From DATAXP01 sp036272935 (GTDB taxonomy: Bacteria > Planctomycetota > Planctomycetia > Pirellulales > PNKZ01), in contig DATAXP010000142.1 of assembly GCA_036272935.1 (NCBI GenBank), positions 1 to 44,184 on the forward strand: DNA of 44,184 nt, in the 5' to 3' direction. Position numbers and translations under genes: made by a program. Position 1 is the first letter of the stretch. Each line of letters begins with the position of its first letter. Below the pieces are notes generated by a model that saw only the letters and a program-made list of their open reading frames with translations, ran no database searches and was not told where the DNA came from. Positions 23,695 through 32,198 of the stretch are shown here, one piece after another.

Positions 23695-26121
23695 ATGATG
23701 AACACGAGATGCATTGCAATCGCTAGCGTGTTGTACCTCTCGATGACGGCCTCGCTGGCTCGTGGCGGCGGCCCGCAGGAGATGGCCGTCGACGAGTTCT
23801 TCGAAAAGCAGATTCGTCCGATCTTCGTCGAGAAATGCCAATCGTGTCACGGCGAGAAAAAGGCCCGCAGCGGATTCCGCTTGTTGAGTCGCGACCTGGT
23901 GCTGACGGGAGGCGACTACGGACCGGGGGCTGTCCCCGGCAAGCCCGAAGAAAGTCTGATCATCGAGGCAGTCGAATACCTCGGCGACTTGCAGATGCCG
24001 CCTGAGGGGAAACTGTCGGACGGCGAGATTGCGCGGCTGAAAAAGTGGGTGGCGATCGGTCTGCCCTGGCCCACTCACGACGAGCCCGCCAATGCGTCAA
24101 CCAAGAGCGCGTTAACCAAGAGCGAGGATACCGCGATCGGCCAGCAAGAGCTTTGGTGGTCGTTCCGCCCGGTTCAAAGGCCCGACGTTCCATCTGTCAA
24201 GAATGCAGCCTGGCCGCGCTCAGACATCGATCGTTTCATCCTTGCCGAGTTGGAAGCTCATGGAATCACGCCGGCCGAGCCTGCCGAGCGGCGCACGCTC
24301 ATCCGCCGCGCCACCTTCGATCTGACCGGTCTGCCCCCGAGAACCGAGGAAATCGAAGCATTCTTAAACGACGAATCGCCCGAGGCGTTTGCCAAGGTGG
24401 TTGACCATCTGCTGGCCTCGACCGCTTACGGCGAGCGCTGGGCGCGGCACTGGCTCGATATCGCGCGCTATGCCGATTCGATCCAGGGAGGGAACAAGGA
24501 GGAAGGGCAGTCGGAAAAGTTCGAGCTGTACGAGGCGTACAAGTATCGCGATTGGGTCGTCACGTCGCTGAACCGCGACCTGCCTTTCGACCAATTCATC
24601 GTGCACCAGATCGCCGGCGACTTGCTGCCGAAACCCGACGGCGAAGAGGTCAATTCCGACGGGCTGATCGCCACTGGCTTCCTGGCCAACGGCGCCTGGG
24701 ACTATGCCGAGGGAGACAAGAAGAAGGTCGTTGCCGACATCGTCGACGACCAGATCGACGTCGTCGGCAAAGGGTTCCTAGGTCTCACGCTTTCGTGCGC
24801 GCGTTGCCACGATCACAAGTTCGACCCGATCACGCACGAAGATTATTACGCCCTGGCCGGCATCTTCTACAGCACGCATGTCGTGACCGACTTGGGCCTG
24901 GACGGCGGCCCGATCACGCGATTGCGCGAGCCGCTTGTCCCGGCCGAGTACGTCAAAAAGCAACAAAAGGAAGCGCAGAAGCTCCTCGGCCTGGAGCGCA
25001 AGATTGGCCAACTCACCGCCCAGCTCTTCGCGCGCTCCTCCGAGGCGGGCGCCATTGCCGAGCGCGTGGTGTTGTCGGACCCCGATGGCGCACTGGTCAA
25101 GCTGTGTCGCGAACACGAAACGCTTGCCAAGGAAGCGCTGCCGCCGCCCCCCTTGGCGATGGCTGTTGGCGAGGGTGGCACGCTCCAGAGCCTGTTTCCT
25201 AAGATTCAGGACGTTCCCGTGCATCTCCGCGGCAGCTACGCGCGGTTGGGCAAGGTCGTGCCGCGACGCTTCCCCACCGTGCTGGCTGGCGAACATCAGT
25301 CGCCGATCACCAAGGGGAGCGGCCGGCTCGAGTTGGCGCAGTGGATCGCCTCGAAAGACAACCCGCTGACGGCCCGCGTGATCGTCAATCGCCTGTGGCA
25401 GCATCATTTCGGTGAAGGCATCGTGCGCACGCCGAACAACTTCGGCAAGCATGGCGACCCGCCTTCGCATCCAGCATTGCTCGATTGGCTCGCGACGCGC
25501 TTCATCGACGACGGCTGGTCGCTCAAGACGATGCATCGCCGCATCATGCTCTCGGCCGTCTACCAACAGGCCAGCGCGGTCAGCGTCGAATCGTTGGCCC
25601 TCGACGTCGCCAATCGTTGGTTCGGTCGCATGAACGCGCAGCGGCTCGATGCCGAGGAGATTCGCGACGCGCTCCTGTCGGCGGCTCGCAGCCTGAATCG
25701 GGGACTCGTCGGGGGCCCGGCGACGGTCGACGTGCGCGAGCCGCGACGTTCGTTGTATGTGCAAACCGCCCGGCGAGATCGCTCGAACTTGCTGGTGCTC
25801 TTCGACGCGGCAAACCCCGACCTGTCGACCGAAGCGCGGCCTGTTTCCACGGTCGTTCCGCAAGCACTGTTCTTTCTCAACGATTCGTTCGTCTGGCAGC
25901 AAGCGCGGCGCATCTCGCAGCAGTTGGAAGGGGCGGTCCCCGACCAGCTCGCGCGGATCGACGAGGCTTACCGTAGACTTTTCGGCCGTCCCGCGCACGA
26001 CGAAGAGGTTCGGCTTGCGACCGCGTTTTTCGATCACGCCAAAGCCAAAGGCAATAAAGTCGGCTGGGTCGATTACCTGCATGCGCTGCTGTGCAGCAAC
26101 GAGTTTGTTTACATCGACTGA
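23695..26121 (+). CDS. PSCyt1-DUF1549-DUF1553 planctomycete cytochrome protein
   Basis: Secreted c-type cytochrome-like protein of about 808 residues. Signal peptide about 1-23; heme motif Cys48-Gln-Ser-Cys51-His52; DUF1549 with Trp-Pro-Arg-Ser-Asp-Ile-Asp-Arg-Phe, Arg-Arg-Ala-Thr-Phe-Asp-Leu-Thr-Gly-Leu-Pro and a second Cys-x-x-Cys-His in Cys-Ala-Arg-Cys-His-Asp-His-Lys-Phe-Asp-Pro; DUF1553 from about residue 540 with Asn-Arg-Leu-Trp-Gln-His-His-Phe-Gly. Two adjacent Met codons (23695, 23698) are possible starts. The family function is unknown; the pairing with DUF1501 directly downstream is a planctomycete hallmark. It belongs to the plus-strand series, 4 bases after the VOC gene. Confidence 0.95.
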   Translation: MMNTRCIAIASVLYLSMTASLARGGGPQEMAVDEFFEKQIRPIFVEKCQSCHGEKKARSGFRLLSRDLVLTGGDYGPGAVPGKPEESLIIEAVEYLGDLQMPPEGKLSDGEIARLKKWVAIGLPWPTHDEPANASTKSALTKSEDTAIGQQELWWSFRPVQRPDVPSVKNAAWPRSDIDRFILAELEAHGITPAEPAERRTLIRRATFDLTGLPPRTEEIEAFLNDESPEAFAKVVDHLLASTAYGERWARHWLDIARYADSIQGGNKEEGQSEKFELYEAYKYRDWVVTSLNRDLPFDQFIVHQIAGDLLPKPDGEEVNSDGLIATGFLANGAWDYAEGDKKKVVADIVDDQIDVVGKGFLGLTLSCARCHDHKFDPITHEDYYALAGIFYSTHVVTDLGLDGGPITRLREPLVPAEYVKKQQKEAQKLLGLERKIGQLTAQLFARSSEAGAIAERVVLSDPDGALVKLCREHETLAKEALPPPPLAMAVGEGGTLQSLFPKIQDVPVHLRGSYARLGKVVPRRFPTVLAGEHQSPITKGSGRLELAQWIASKDNPLTARVIVNRLWQHHFGEGIVRTPNNFGKHGDPPSHPALLDWLATRFIDDGWSLKTMHRRIMLSAVYQQASAVSVESLALDVANRWFGRMNAQRLDAEEIRDALLSAARSLNRGLVGGPATVDVREPRRSLYVQTARRDRSNLLVLFDAANPDLSTEARPVSTVVPQALFFLNDSFVWQQARRISQQLEGAVPDQLARIDEAYRRLFGRPAHDEEVRLATAFFDHAKAKGNKVGWVDYLHALLCSNEFVYID

Positions 26122-26128
26122 TTTGTTC

Positions 26129-26151
26129 CCCTCTCCCCTCGTGGGAGAGGG
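26129..26151 (+). other. Perfect 9-bp stem-loop between PSCyt1 and DUF1501 genes
   Basis: CCCTCTCCC (26129-26137), loop CTCGT, GGGAGAGGG (26143-26151). There is no T-run after it, and the DUF1501 ribosome binding site (AGGAG, 26161-26165) follows 9 bases later. It may attenuate readthrough or stabilise the mRNA, or be a dispersed intergenic repeat. Confidence 0.5.
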
Positions 26152-26173
26152 AGAAATGCAAGGAGACCATCGC

Positions 26174-27592
26174 ATGTTCGGGTTCAATGGATCGCTGAGC
26201 CGTCGACAGTTGCTGCGCTCGACGGGAGCCGGCTTCGGCATGTTGGCCCTCTCGGCGCTGCTGGCCGACGAAGCGCCGGCCGTGACTTCCGACTCGGATG
26301 ACACGAGCGACTTGCCGATCGAGCAGCACATGCACCATGCGGCACGCGCGAAGCGGTGCATCTTCCTGTTCCTCCCCGGCGGGCCTTCACAGGTCGACAC
26401 GTTCGATCCGAAGCCACATCTGACGCGCGACAACGGCAAGCCGCTGCCGTTCAATCGACCCCAGTTGGGAGTCCAGCGGACCGGCAACCTGCTGGCCTCA
26501 CCGTGGAAGTTCAAGAAGCATGGCGCTAGCGGCATCGATGTCGTCGAGCTGCTGCCGCACATTGCCGGCTCGGTCGACGATCTGTGCGTCATTCGCTCGA
26601 TGGTCGCCGACAACGTCAACCACACGGGCGCCGCGCTGCAAATGAACACCGGCGAACAGACCTTCTCGCGCCCATGTCTCGGTTCGTGGCTGACGTATGG
26701 CTTGGGGAGCGAGAACCACAACCTGCCGGGCTTCGTCGTGATTTCTCCCCAGAGCGTCTTTCAGGGTTCGCAGTTGTGGAGTTCCAGCTTCCTCCCGGCC
26801 GAGTACCAGGGGACCTGGGTGCGAGATTTGAACAACCCGATCGCGAACCTTCACGATCCCGCCGGCAACATGACGCGTCAGCGCGACAAGCTCGATTTGC
26901 TCCGCCGACTCAATGAACTTCATGAGCAAAAGCGGGTGGTCGACAGTCAACTCGAGGCACGCATCGCCTCGTTTGAACTGGCGTATCGCATGCAACGCAA
27001 CGCCCCGGAAACGTTCTCGATCAACGACGAAAGCGACGCAACCAAGAAACTCTACGGTCTGGATGATCCGACAACCGAGACGTTTGGCAAGCAATGCCTC
27101 ATGGCCCGCCGCCTGGTCGAAGCGGGCGTTCGTTTCGTCCAAGTTTATGACTCGGCCACCACTGGTCCGCGTTGGGATCATCACAACAAACTCAAGGAAG
27201 AGCTGCCGTCGCGCTGCGCCAACGTCGATCGTCCGATCGCCGGTCTGCTGGCCGATCTGAAAGGACGCGGCCTGCTGGATGACACGCTCGTTGTCTGCGG
27301 CGGCGAGTTCGGACGCACGCCGATGGCCCAAAACGTCGACGGCCGCGACCATCATCCCTTCGGCTTCACGATGTTTCTGGCCGGAGGCGGCGTGAAGGGT
27401 GGCCACATCCATGGCGCGACCGACGAATACGGCTTCCACGCCGTGCAGGACAAGGTCCACGTTCACGACCTGCACGCTACGATCCTGCACTTGATGGGCA
27501 TCGATCACGAGCGGCTGACGTATCGCTACAGCGGCCGCGATTATCGCCTGACCGACGTTTATGGCCGCGTGGTGAAGGAAATCATCGCCTAG
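26174..27592 (+). CDS. DUF1501 protein, Tat-exported
   Basis: Partner of the preceding cytochrome protein, 472 residues. ATG 26174 is chosen from AGGAG 8 bases upstream; it gives Leu-Ser-Arg-Arg-Gln-Leu-Leu-Arg, a twin-arginine signal, then an Ala/Leu stretch. Family segments: Phe-Leu-Pro-Gly-Gly-Pro-Ser-Gln-Val-Asp-Thr-Phe-Asp-Pro-Lys-Pro, Thr-Tyr-Gly-Leu-Gly-Ser-Glu-Asn, Gly-Gly-Glu-Phe-Gly-Arg-Thr-Pro, Gly-Arg-Asp-His-His-Pro, and Leu-Gly/Met-Gly-Ile-Asp-His-Glu-Arg. The fold belongs, as far as I recall, with alkaline phosphatase/sulfatase-like proteins; the His/Asp-rich motifs fit metal binding. The reaction is unknown. Confidence 0.95.
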   Translation: MFGFNGSLSRRQLLRSTGAGFGMLALSALLADEAPAVTSDSDDTSDLPIEQHMHHAARAKRCIFLFLPGGPSQVDTFDPKPHLTRDNGKPLPFNRPQLGVQRTGNLLASPWKFKKHGASGIDVVELLPHIAGSVDDLCVIRSMVADNVNHTGAALQMNTGEQTFSRPCLGSWLTYGLGSENHNLPGFVVISPQSVFQGSQLWSSSFLPAEYQGTWVRDLNNPIANLHDPAGNMTRQRDKLDLLRRLNELHEQKRVVDSQLEARIASFELAYRMQRNAPETFSINDESDATKKLYGLDDPTTETFGKQCLMARRLVEAGVRFVQVYDSATTGPRWDHHNKLKEELPSRCANVDRPIAGLLADLKGRGLLDDTLVVCGGEFGRTPMAQNVDGRDHHPFGFTMFLAGGGVKGGHIHGATDEYGFHAVQDKVHVHDLHATILHLMGIDHERLTYRYSGRDYRLTDVYGRVVKEIIA

Positions 27593-27614
27593 CCCTCACC
27601 GCGCCATCGCCCCC

Positions 27615-30600
27615 ATGCCTCGCCGCCTCGAAAGCAACACGACTCGCCTGACGCTGCTCTCGCTGTGCGCGCTTTCGTGGATGCTCGCACACGCCTCTGC
27701 CGCTGAGTCGGCCGGCAAGTCGCCTGGAAATAATGCCCAAGTCGATTTCGTTCGAGACATCTATCCGATCTTGCAGCGCAGTTGCCTGGAATGCCACGGA
27801 CCGACGAAAACCGAAGGTGACTTGCGCCTCGACGCGCGGGCCAAGGCCTTCGAGGGGGGCGCGAGCGGCGCGACGATCGTCCCGCGCAAGCCGCAAGAAA
27901 GCGAACTGTTGCGGCGCATCAGCCTCCCGGCCGACGACGGCGAGATCATGCCCGCGCGTGGCCAGACGCTGACGCCGCGGGAAATCGCTCTGGTGCGGAC
28001 GTGGATTGGCCAAGGGGCCCCGTGGCCCGACCACATCGAAGCGAAAGTGCATTGGGCCTATGTCAAGCCTGCGCGGCCGGCACCGCCCATCACCAAGGAC
28101 ACAGTCTGGCCGAAATCACCGATCGATGCGTTTGTGCTGGCCAAGCTGGAGAATAACTCGCTGCAACCATCGCCTTCGGCGGACCGTGCGACGCTCATTC
28201 GTCGGCTATCGCTCGATCTGATCGGCCTGCCGCCCAGCCCGGCCGAGATCGACGCCTTCCTCCGCGACACCCGCCCCGAAGCCTACGAGAAACTCGTCGA
28301 TCGGTTGTTGGCCTCGAAGCAGTTCGGCGTACGGTGGGCGCGGCCTTGGCTCGACTATGCCCGCTATGCCGACTCCCATGGTTACCAACGCGATGACCTG
28401 CGCGACGTTTGGGCTTATCGCGATTGGGTGGTTGACGCGCTCAACGCCGACATGCCGTTCGACCGCTTCACCATCGAGCAGTTGGCCGGTGACCTCCTTC
28501 CCGATGCCACCGACTCGCAGAAGATTGCCACCGGATTCAATCGCAACGCGCCGACGAATCTCGAGTCCGGGACCGAGCCCGAGGAAAATCGCGTCAACCA
28601 GGTGTTCGATCGCGTGAACACGTTGGGCATGGTCTGGCTCGGCTCGACACTCGAATGCTGCCAATGCCACGACCACAAGTACGACCCGTTCAAGGCGCGC
28701 GACTACTACGGCCTGTTCGCGTTTTTCAACGACACCGAAATCGAAGCCCAGCTGAAGAACCCCGACGTGCCAGGTTCGATCGCTTTCCTCGGGCCGACGA
28801 TGACACTGGGGGATCCGGCAGGAGACCAGCGGCGCGACGACTTGCACAGGCAACTGGCCGACGTCGAGCACCGGCTGAAAGAGCGGGCCCGACGCCTGGC
28901 CGCCAGGCAGAAGGCGTGGGAAGCGGAGCTGGCCAGCCAGGTCGACCAGGCGCCGCGCGAGCAGGTGCTCGAAGTCATCGAGTTCGTGTCGTTGGAGGGT
29001 GCGGCGAGCGAAGTGCTCGACGATCAGTCGGTGCTCATCAGCGGTGGAGCGGCCGATACCGACACCTATTCGCTGGTGGCGAAAACCGACCAGGCCGGCA
29101 TCCGTGCCATCAAGCTCGAAGCGCTCACCGATCCTTCGCTCCCTGGCAATGGTCCGGGCCGCGGCGATGAAGAACGGCCGAATTTTGTGCTGAACTCGAT
29201 CACGCTGGCGATCGAACCTGTGTTGGGCGGCGAAACCCAGGCGGTGAAGTTCAGCAAGGCGACGGCCGATTTCTCGCAGAAAGGTTACGACGTCAGCGAC
29301 GCGATCGATGACCAACCGGACACCGGCTGGGCGGTCAGCCCGATGCTGCACCAGCCACACTGGGCCGTGTTCGAGACCGACAAGCCTTTCGGGTTCGCCG
29401 GTGGCACGCGGTTGTCGTTCAGGCTCGAACAGAATTTCGGCAGCGGGACCGTCATCGGCCGGGTGCGGATGTCGTCCCTCACCGGCTTCGAGACGGAAGC
29501 CGTTCCCCAGGAAGTTGTTGCTGCATTGGACGTGCCTACGAAAAAGCGCACGCCGAAGCAGCGCGTCGCTTTGACCAAATACCATTGCGACCGGGATCCC
29601 GAATACGGTCGACTGAACGCCGAGAAGACGCGCCTCGAAGGCGAAATCCGCGGCGTGAAATCGCCGACGACGCTCGTCATGCAGGAACTCGCCGAGCCGC
29701 GCGCCAGCACGATGTTCCAGCGTGGCGACTTCCGCAATGCCGGCGAAAGCGTCGAACCGAACACTCCCGGTGTGCTGCCGCCGCTGGGCGTGACCGACCA
29801 TCGTCCCAATCGGCTCGATCTGGCCCGTTGGCTTGTGCGGCCCGACAACCCGCTGGTGGCGCGCGTGGCCGTCAATCGCTGGTGGGCTGAGCTGTTCGGT
29901 CACGGTCTGGTGATGACCGTCGAGGATTTCGGCATCAAGGGGCAACCGCCGACGCATCCCGAACTGCTCGACTGGTTGGCGACCGAGTATGTCCAGCAGG
30001 GGTGGTCGCTCAAGCAACTGCTGCGGACGATCGTGCTCTCGGCCACCTACCGGCAGTCGTCGCTCGTTATGCCGCAGCTCTTGCAGGAAGACGACCAGAA
30101 CCTGTTCTATGCCCGCGGGGCGCGCTTCCGGCTCGATGCCGAAGGGGTGCGCGACAACGCGCTGGCGATCGCCGGGCTGCTGAGCCCCGAGCAAGGTGGC
30201 CCGCCGATCAAACCGTTTCAGCCCGCCCGACTGTGGGAAAAGATCGGCGGGATGAAGTACGACTATACGATCAGCCCAGGCGAGCAGAAGTATCGCCGCG
30301 GGCTCTACGTCGTGCTGAAGCGCGGGGCGCCGTATCCGAGCTTCATCAATTTCGACGCCAGCTCGCGCTTCACCTGTCGCGTGAAGCGGCCGCGGTCGAA
30401 CACGCCGTTACAAGCGCTAACGCTGATGAACGATCCGGTCTACGTCGAGGCGGCGCAGGCGCTTGCCGGGCGCGTGATTGCCGAGCGGCCGGACGCGGAC
30501 GTGCGAAGCCGCATCATCTACGCCTTCCGGCTGGCCGTGGCGCGCGTGCCGGAAGCCGAAGAAGTGGACCTGCTCGAAAAGTTATGGGACGCGCAGCGCG

Positions 30601-30746
30601 CGGCGGCGCGAAATAAGCCGGCAACCGTGAAGGAATTGCTCGCCAAGTTTCCGCCCCCCAACGAGGCAACGGCCGAGGAGTTCGCCGCCTGGTATGCCGT
30701 GGCGACGGTGCTGTTGAACCTGGACGAGACGATCTCGAAAGGCTGA
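27615..30746 (+). CDS. Second PSCyt1-DUF1549-DUF1553 protein (1043 aa)
   Basis: Same architecture as 23695-26121 but longer. Signal peptide about 10-30 (His-Ala-Ser-Ala-Ala); heme motif Cys57-Leu-Glu-Cys60-His61; DUF1549 with Ser-Leu-Asp-Leu-Ile-Gly-Leu-Pro and Cys-Cys-Gln-Cys-His-Asp-His-Lys-Tyr-Asp-Pro (about 350-362); DUF1553 from about residue 730 with Asn-Arg-Trp-Trp-Ala-Glu-Leu-Phe-Gly. Between the two DUFs, about 330 residues are inserted: a charged coiled coil (about 410-450) and a beta-rich, probably carbohydrate-binding-like module (about 455-620). ATG 27615 lies 22 bases after the DUF1501 gene. It repeats the cytochrome/DUF1501 pair, so two non-identical pairs are made from one transcript. 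Confidence 0.95.
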   Translation: MPRRLESNTTRLTLLSLCALSWMLAHASAAESAGKSPGNNAQVDFVRDIYPILQRSCLECHGPTKTEGDLRLDARAKAFEGGASGATIVPRKPQESELLRRISLPADDGEIMPARGQTLTPREIALVRTWIGQGAPWPDHIEAKVHWAYVKPARPAPPITKDTVWPKSPIDAFVLAKLENNSLQPSPSADRATLIRRLSLDLIGLPPSPAEIDAFLRDTRPEAYEKLVDRLLASKQFGVRWARPWLDYARYADSHGYQRDDLRDVWAYRDWVVDALNADMPFDRFTIEQLAGDLLPDATDSQKIATGFNRNAPTNLESGTEPEENRVNQVFDRVNTLGMVWLGSTLECCQCHDHKYDPFKARDYYGLFAFFNDTEIEAQLKNPDVPGSIAFLGPTMTLGDPAGDQRRDDLHRQLADVEHRLKERARRLAARQKAWEAELASQVDQAPREQVLEVIEFVSLEGAASEVLDDQSVLISGGAADTDTYSLVAKTDQAGIRAIKLEALTDPSLPGNGPGRGDEERPNFVLNSITLAIEPVLGGETQAVKFSKATADFSQKGYDVSDAIDDQPDTGWAVSPMLHQPHWAVFETDKPFGFAGGTRLSFRLEQNFGSGTVIGRVRMSSLTGFETEAVPQEVVAALDVPTKKRTPKQRVALTKYHCDRDPEYGRLNAEKTRLEGEIRGVKSPTTLVMQELAEPRASTMFQRGDFRNAGESVEPNTPGVLPPLGVTDHRPNRLDLARWLVRPDNPLVARVAVNRWWAELFGHGLVMTVEDFGIKGQPPTHPELLDWLATEYVQQGWSLKQLLRTIVLSATYRQSSLVMPQLLQEDDQNLFYARGARFRLDAEGVRDNALAIAGLLSPEQGGPPIKPFQPARLWEKIGGMKYDYTISPGEQKYRRGLYVVLKRGAPYPSFINFDASSRFTCRVKRPRSNTPLQALTLMNDPVYVEAAQALAGRVIAERPDADVRSRIIYAFRLAVARVPEAEEVDLLEKLWDAQRAAARNKPATVKELLAKFPPPNEATAEEFAAWYAVATVLLNLDETISKG

Positions 30747-30749
30747 GCC

Positions 30750-32177
30750 ATGACGATCGACCGCAACACGCACTTGTACAATCGCCGGTTCTTCCTGCAG
30801 CGCAGCGGGCTTTGCCTGGGTACGGCCGCGCTGGCGTCGCTACTGGCCGAGAGCGCCCCGGCGGCGACGAACGATCCGCTAGCCGCGCGCAAGCCGATGT
30901 TCGCGCCACGGGCCAAGCGCGTGATCTATCTGCACATGGTCGGCGCCCCGTCGCAGCTCGACCTGTTCGATCCCAAGCCCGAGCTGCTGAAACGCAACGG
31001 CGAAGATTGCCCCGCATCGCTGTTGAAGGGGCGCCGCTTCGCGTTCCTCGGTGGCAAGATGCAGTTGGCCGGCTCGCAGTACAAGTTCGCCCAGCACGGC
31101 CAGAGCGGCCATGCGATGAGCGAGCTGCTGCCACATCTGGCCCGCGTGGCCGACAAACTGACGATGCTGCACACGGTGCATACTGAGGAAATCAATCACG
31201 CGCCGGCGCAGATGTTCCTGCACACCGGCTTCGGTCGCGGCGGACGCCCGAGCTTCGGCTCGTGGGTCACTTACGGCCTAGGGACGGAGAATCACGATCT
31301 GCCGGCGTATGTCGTGATGACCTCTGGGCCGCGGGGGGGTGCGGGGACATCGCTGTGGTCGAACGGCTTTCTGCCTAGCGTCTATCAGGGGGTTCAGTTT
31401 CGATCGGGGGGCGATCCGGTGTTGTTCCTGAGCAATCCTCCGGGCCAGACGCCGGCCGACCGCCGACGGATTCTCGACACCATGGGGGACCTCAACCGCC
31501 GGCAACTAATCAAGGTCGGCGATCCGGAGATCGGCACCAGAATCGACCAGTACGAAATGGCGTTCCGCATGCAGACATCGGTCCCGGAATTGATGGACAT
31601 CAACGGCGAGGCGCAATCGACGCTCGACGCCTACGGGGCCGAGCCCGGCGCGTCGTCGTTCGCGAACAACTGCTTACTCGCCCGCCGGCTGGTCGAGCGC
31701 GGCGTGCGAATCGTCGAACTCTACGATTCCGATTGGGACCATCACAACAACCTGGCCAAGTTGTTGCCGAAGAAGTGCAGCGAGACCGACCAGCCGATCG
31801 CCGCACTCGTTAATGATCTCGACCAGCGCGGGCTGCTCGACGAGACGCTCGTCATCTGGGGCGCGGAGTTCGGACGCACGCCGCTGGCGCAAGAGGCAGA
31901 TGGCAATGGCACGAAGCTCCCACCCGGCCGCGATCATCACAAGGATGCCTTCACGATGTGGCTGGCCGGCGGTGGCGTGAAACCAGGACTCTCCTACGGC
32001 CGGACCGACGAGTTCGGCTTCGGCGCCGCCGAGAATCCCGCGCACGTCCACGATTTGAACGCCACGGTGCTGCACCTGCTGGGCATCGACCACGAGCGGC
32101 TGACCTACAAGTATCAGGGACGCGAATTCCGCCTGACCGACGTCAGCGGCAATGTTCTTTACGACATCCTCGCCTGA
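30750..32177 (+). CDS. Second DUF1501 protein, Tat-exported
   Basis: 475 residues. Twin-arginine signal Tyr-Asn-Arg-Arg-Phe-Phe-Leu-Gln-Arg-Ser-Gly near residue 11, then an Ala/Leu stretch. Same family motifs as 26174-27592: Gly-Ala-Pro-Ser-Gln-Leu-Asp-Leu-Phe-Asp-Pro-Lys-Pro, Thr-Tyr-Gly-Leu-Gly-Thr-Glu-Asn, Gly-Ala-Glu-Phe-Gly-Arg-Thr-Pro, Gly-Arg-Asp-His-His-Lys-Asp and Leu-Gly-Ile-Asp-His-Glu-Arg-Leu. It starts 3 bases after the stop of the second cytochrome protein, so translation is probably coupled. The two DUF1501 proteins are moderately similar and are not recent copies. Confidence 0.95.
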   Translation: MTIDRNTHLYNRRFFLQRSGLCLGTAALASLLAESAPAATNDPLAARKPMFAPRAKRVIYLHMVGAPSQLDLFDPKPELLKRNGEDCPASLLKGRRFAFLGGKMQLAGSQYKFAQHGQSGHAMSELLPHLARVADKLTMLHTVHTEEINHAPAQMFLHTGFGRGGRPSFGSWVTYGLGTENHDLPAYVVMTSGPRGGAGTSLWSNGFLPSVYQGVQFRSGGDPVLFLSNPPGQTPADRRRILDTMGDLNRRQLIKVGDPEIGTRIDQYEMAFRMQTSVPELMDINGEAQSTLDAYGAEPGASSFANNCLLARRLVERGVRIVELYDSDWDHHNNLAKLLPKKCSETDQPIAALVNDLDQRGLLDETLVIWGAEFGRTPLAQEADGNGTKLPPGRDHHKDAFTMWLAGGGVKPGLSYGRTDEFGFGAAENPAHVHDLNATVLHLLGIDHERLTYKYQGREFRLTDVSGNVLYDILA

Positions 32178-32198
32178 CGCGGCCGATTGTTCAGTCAC

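Noticed and set aside
24778..26721. 647-codon minus-strand frame over the DUF1553 and DUF1501 genes
   Set aside because: Shadow of two well-supported plus-strand genes; composition is Arg-rich and no motif is seen.
28206..30194. 662-codon minus-strand frame opposite the second cytochrome protein
   Set aside because: Same reason: long antisense frames are expected in GC-rich coding DNA, and it shows only mirrored sequence of the sense gene.
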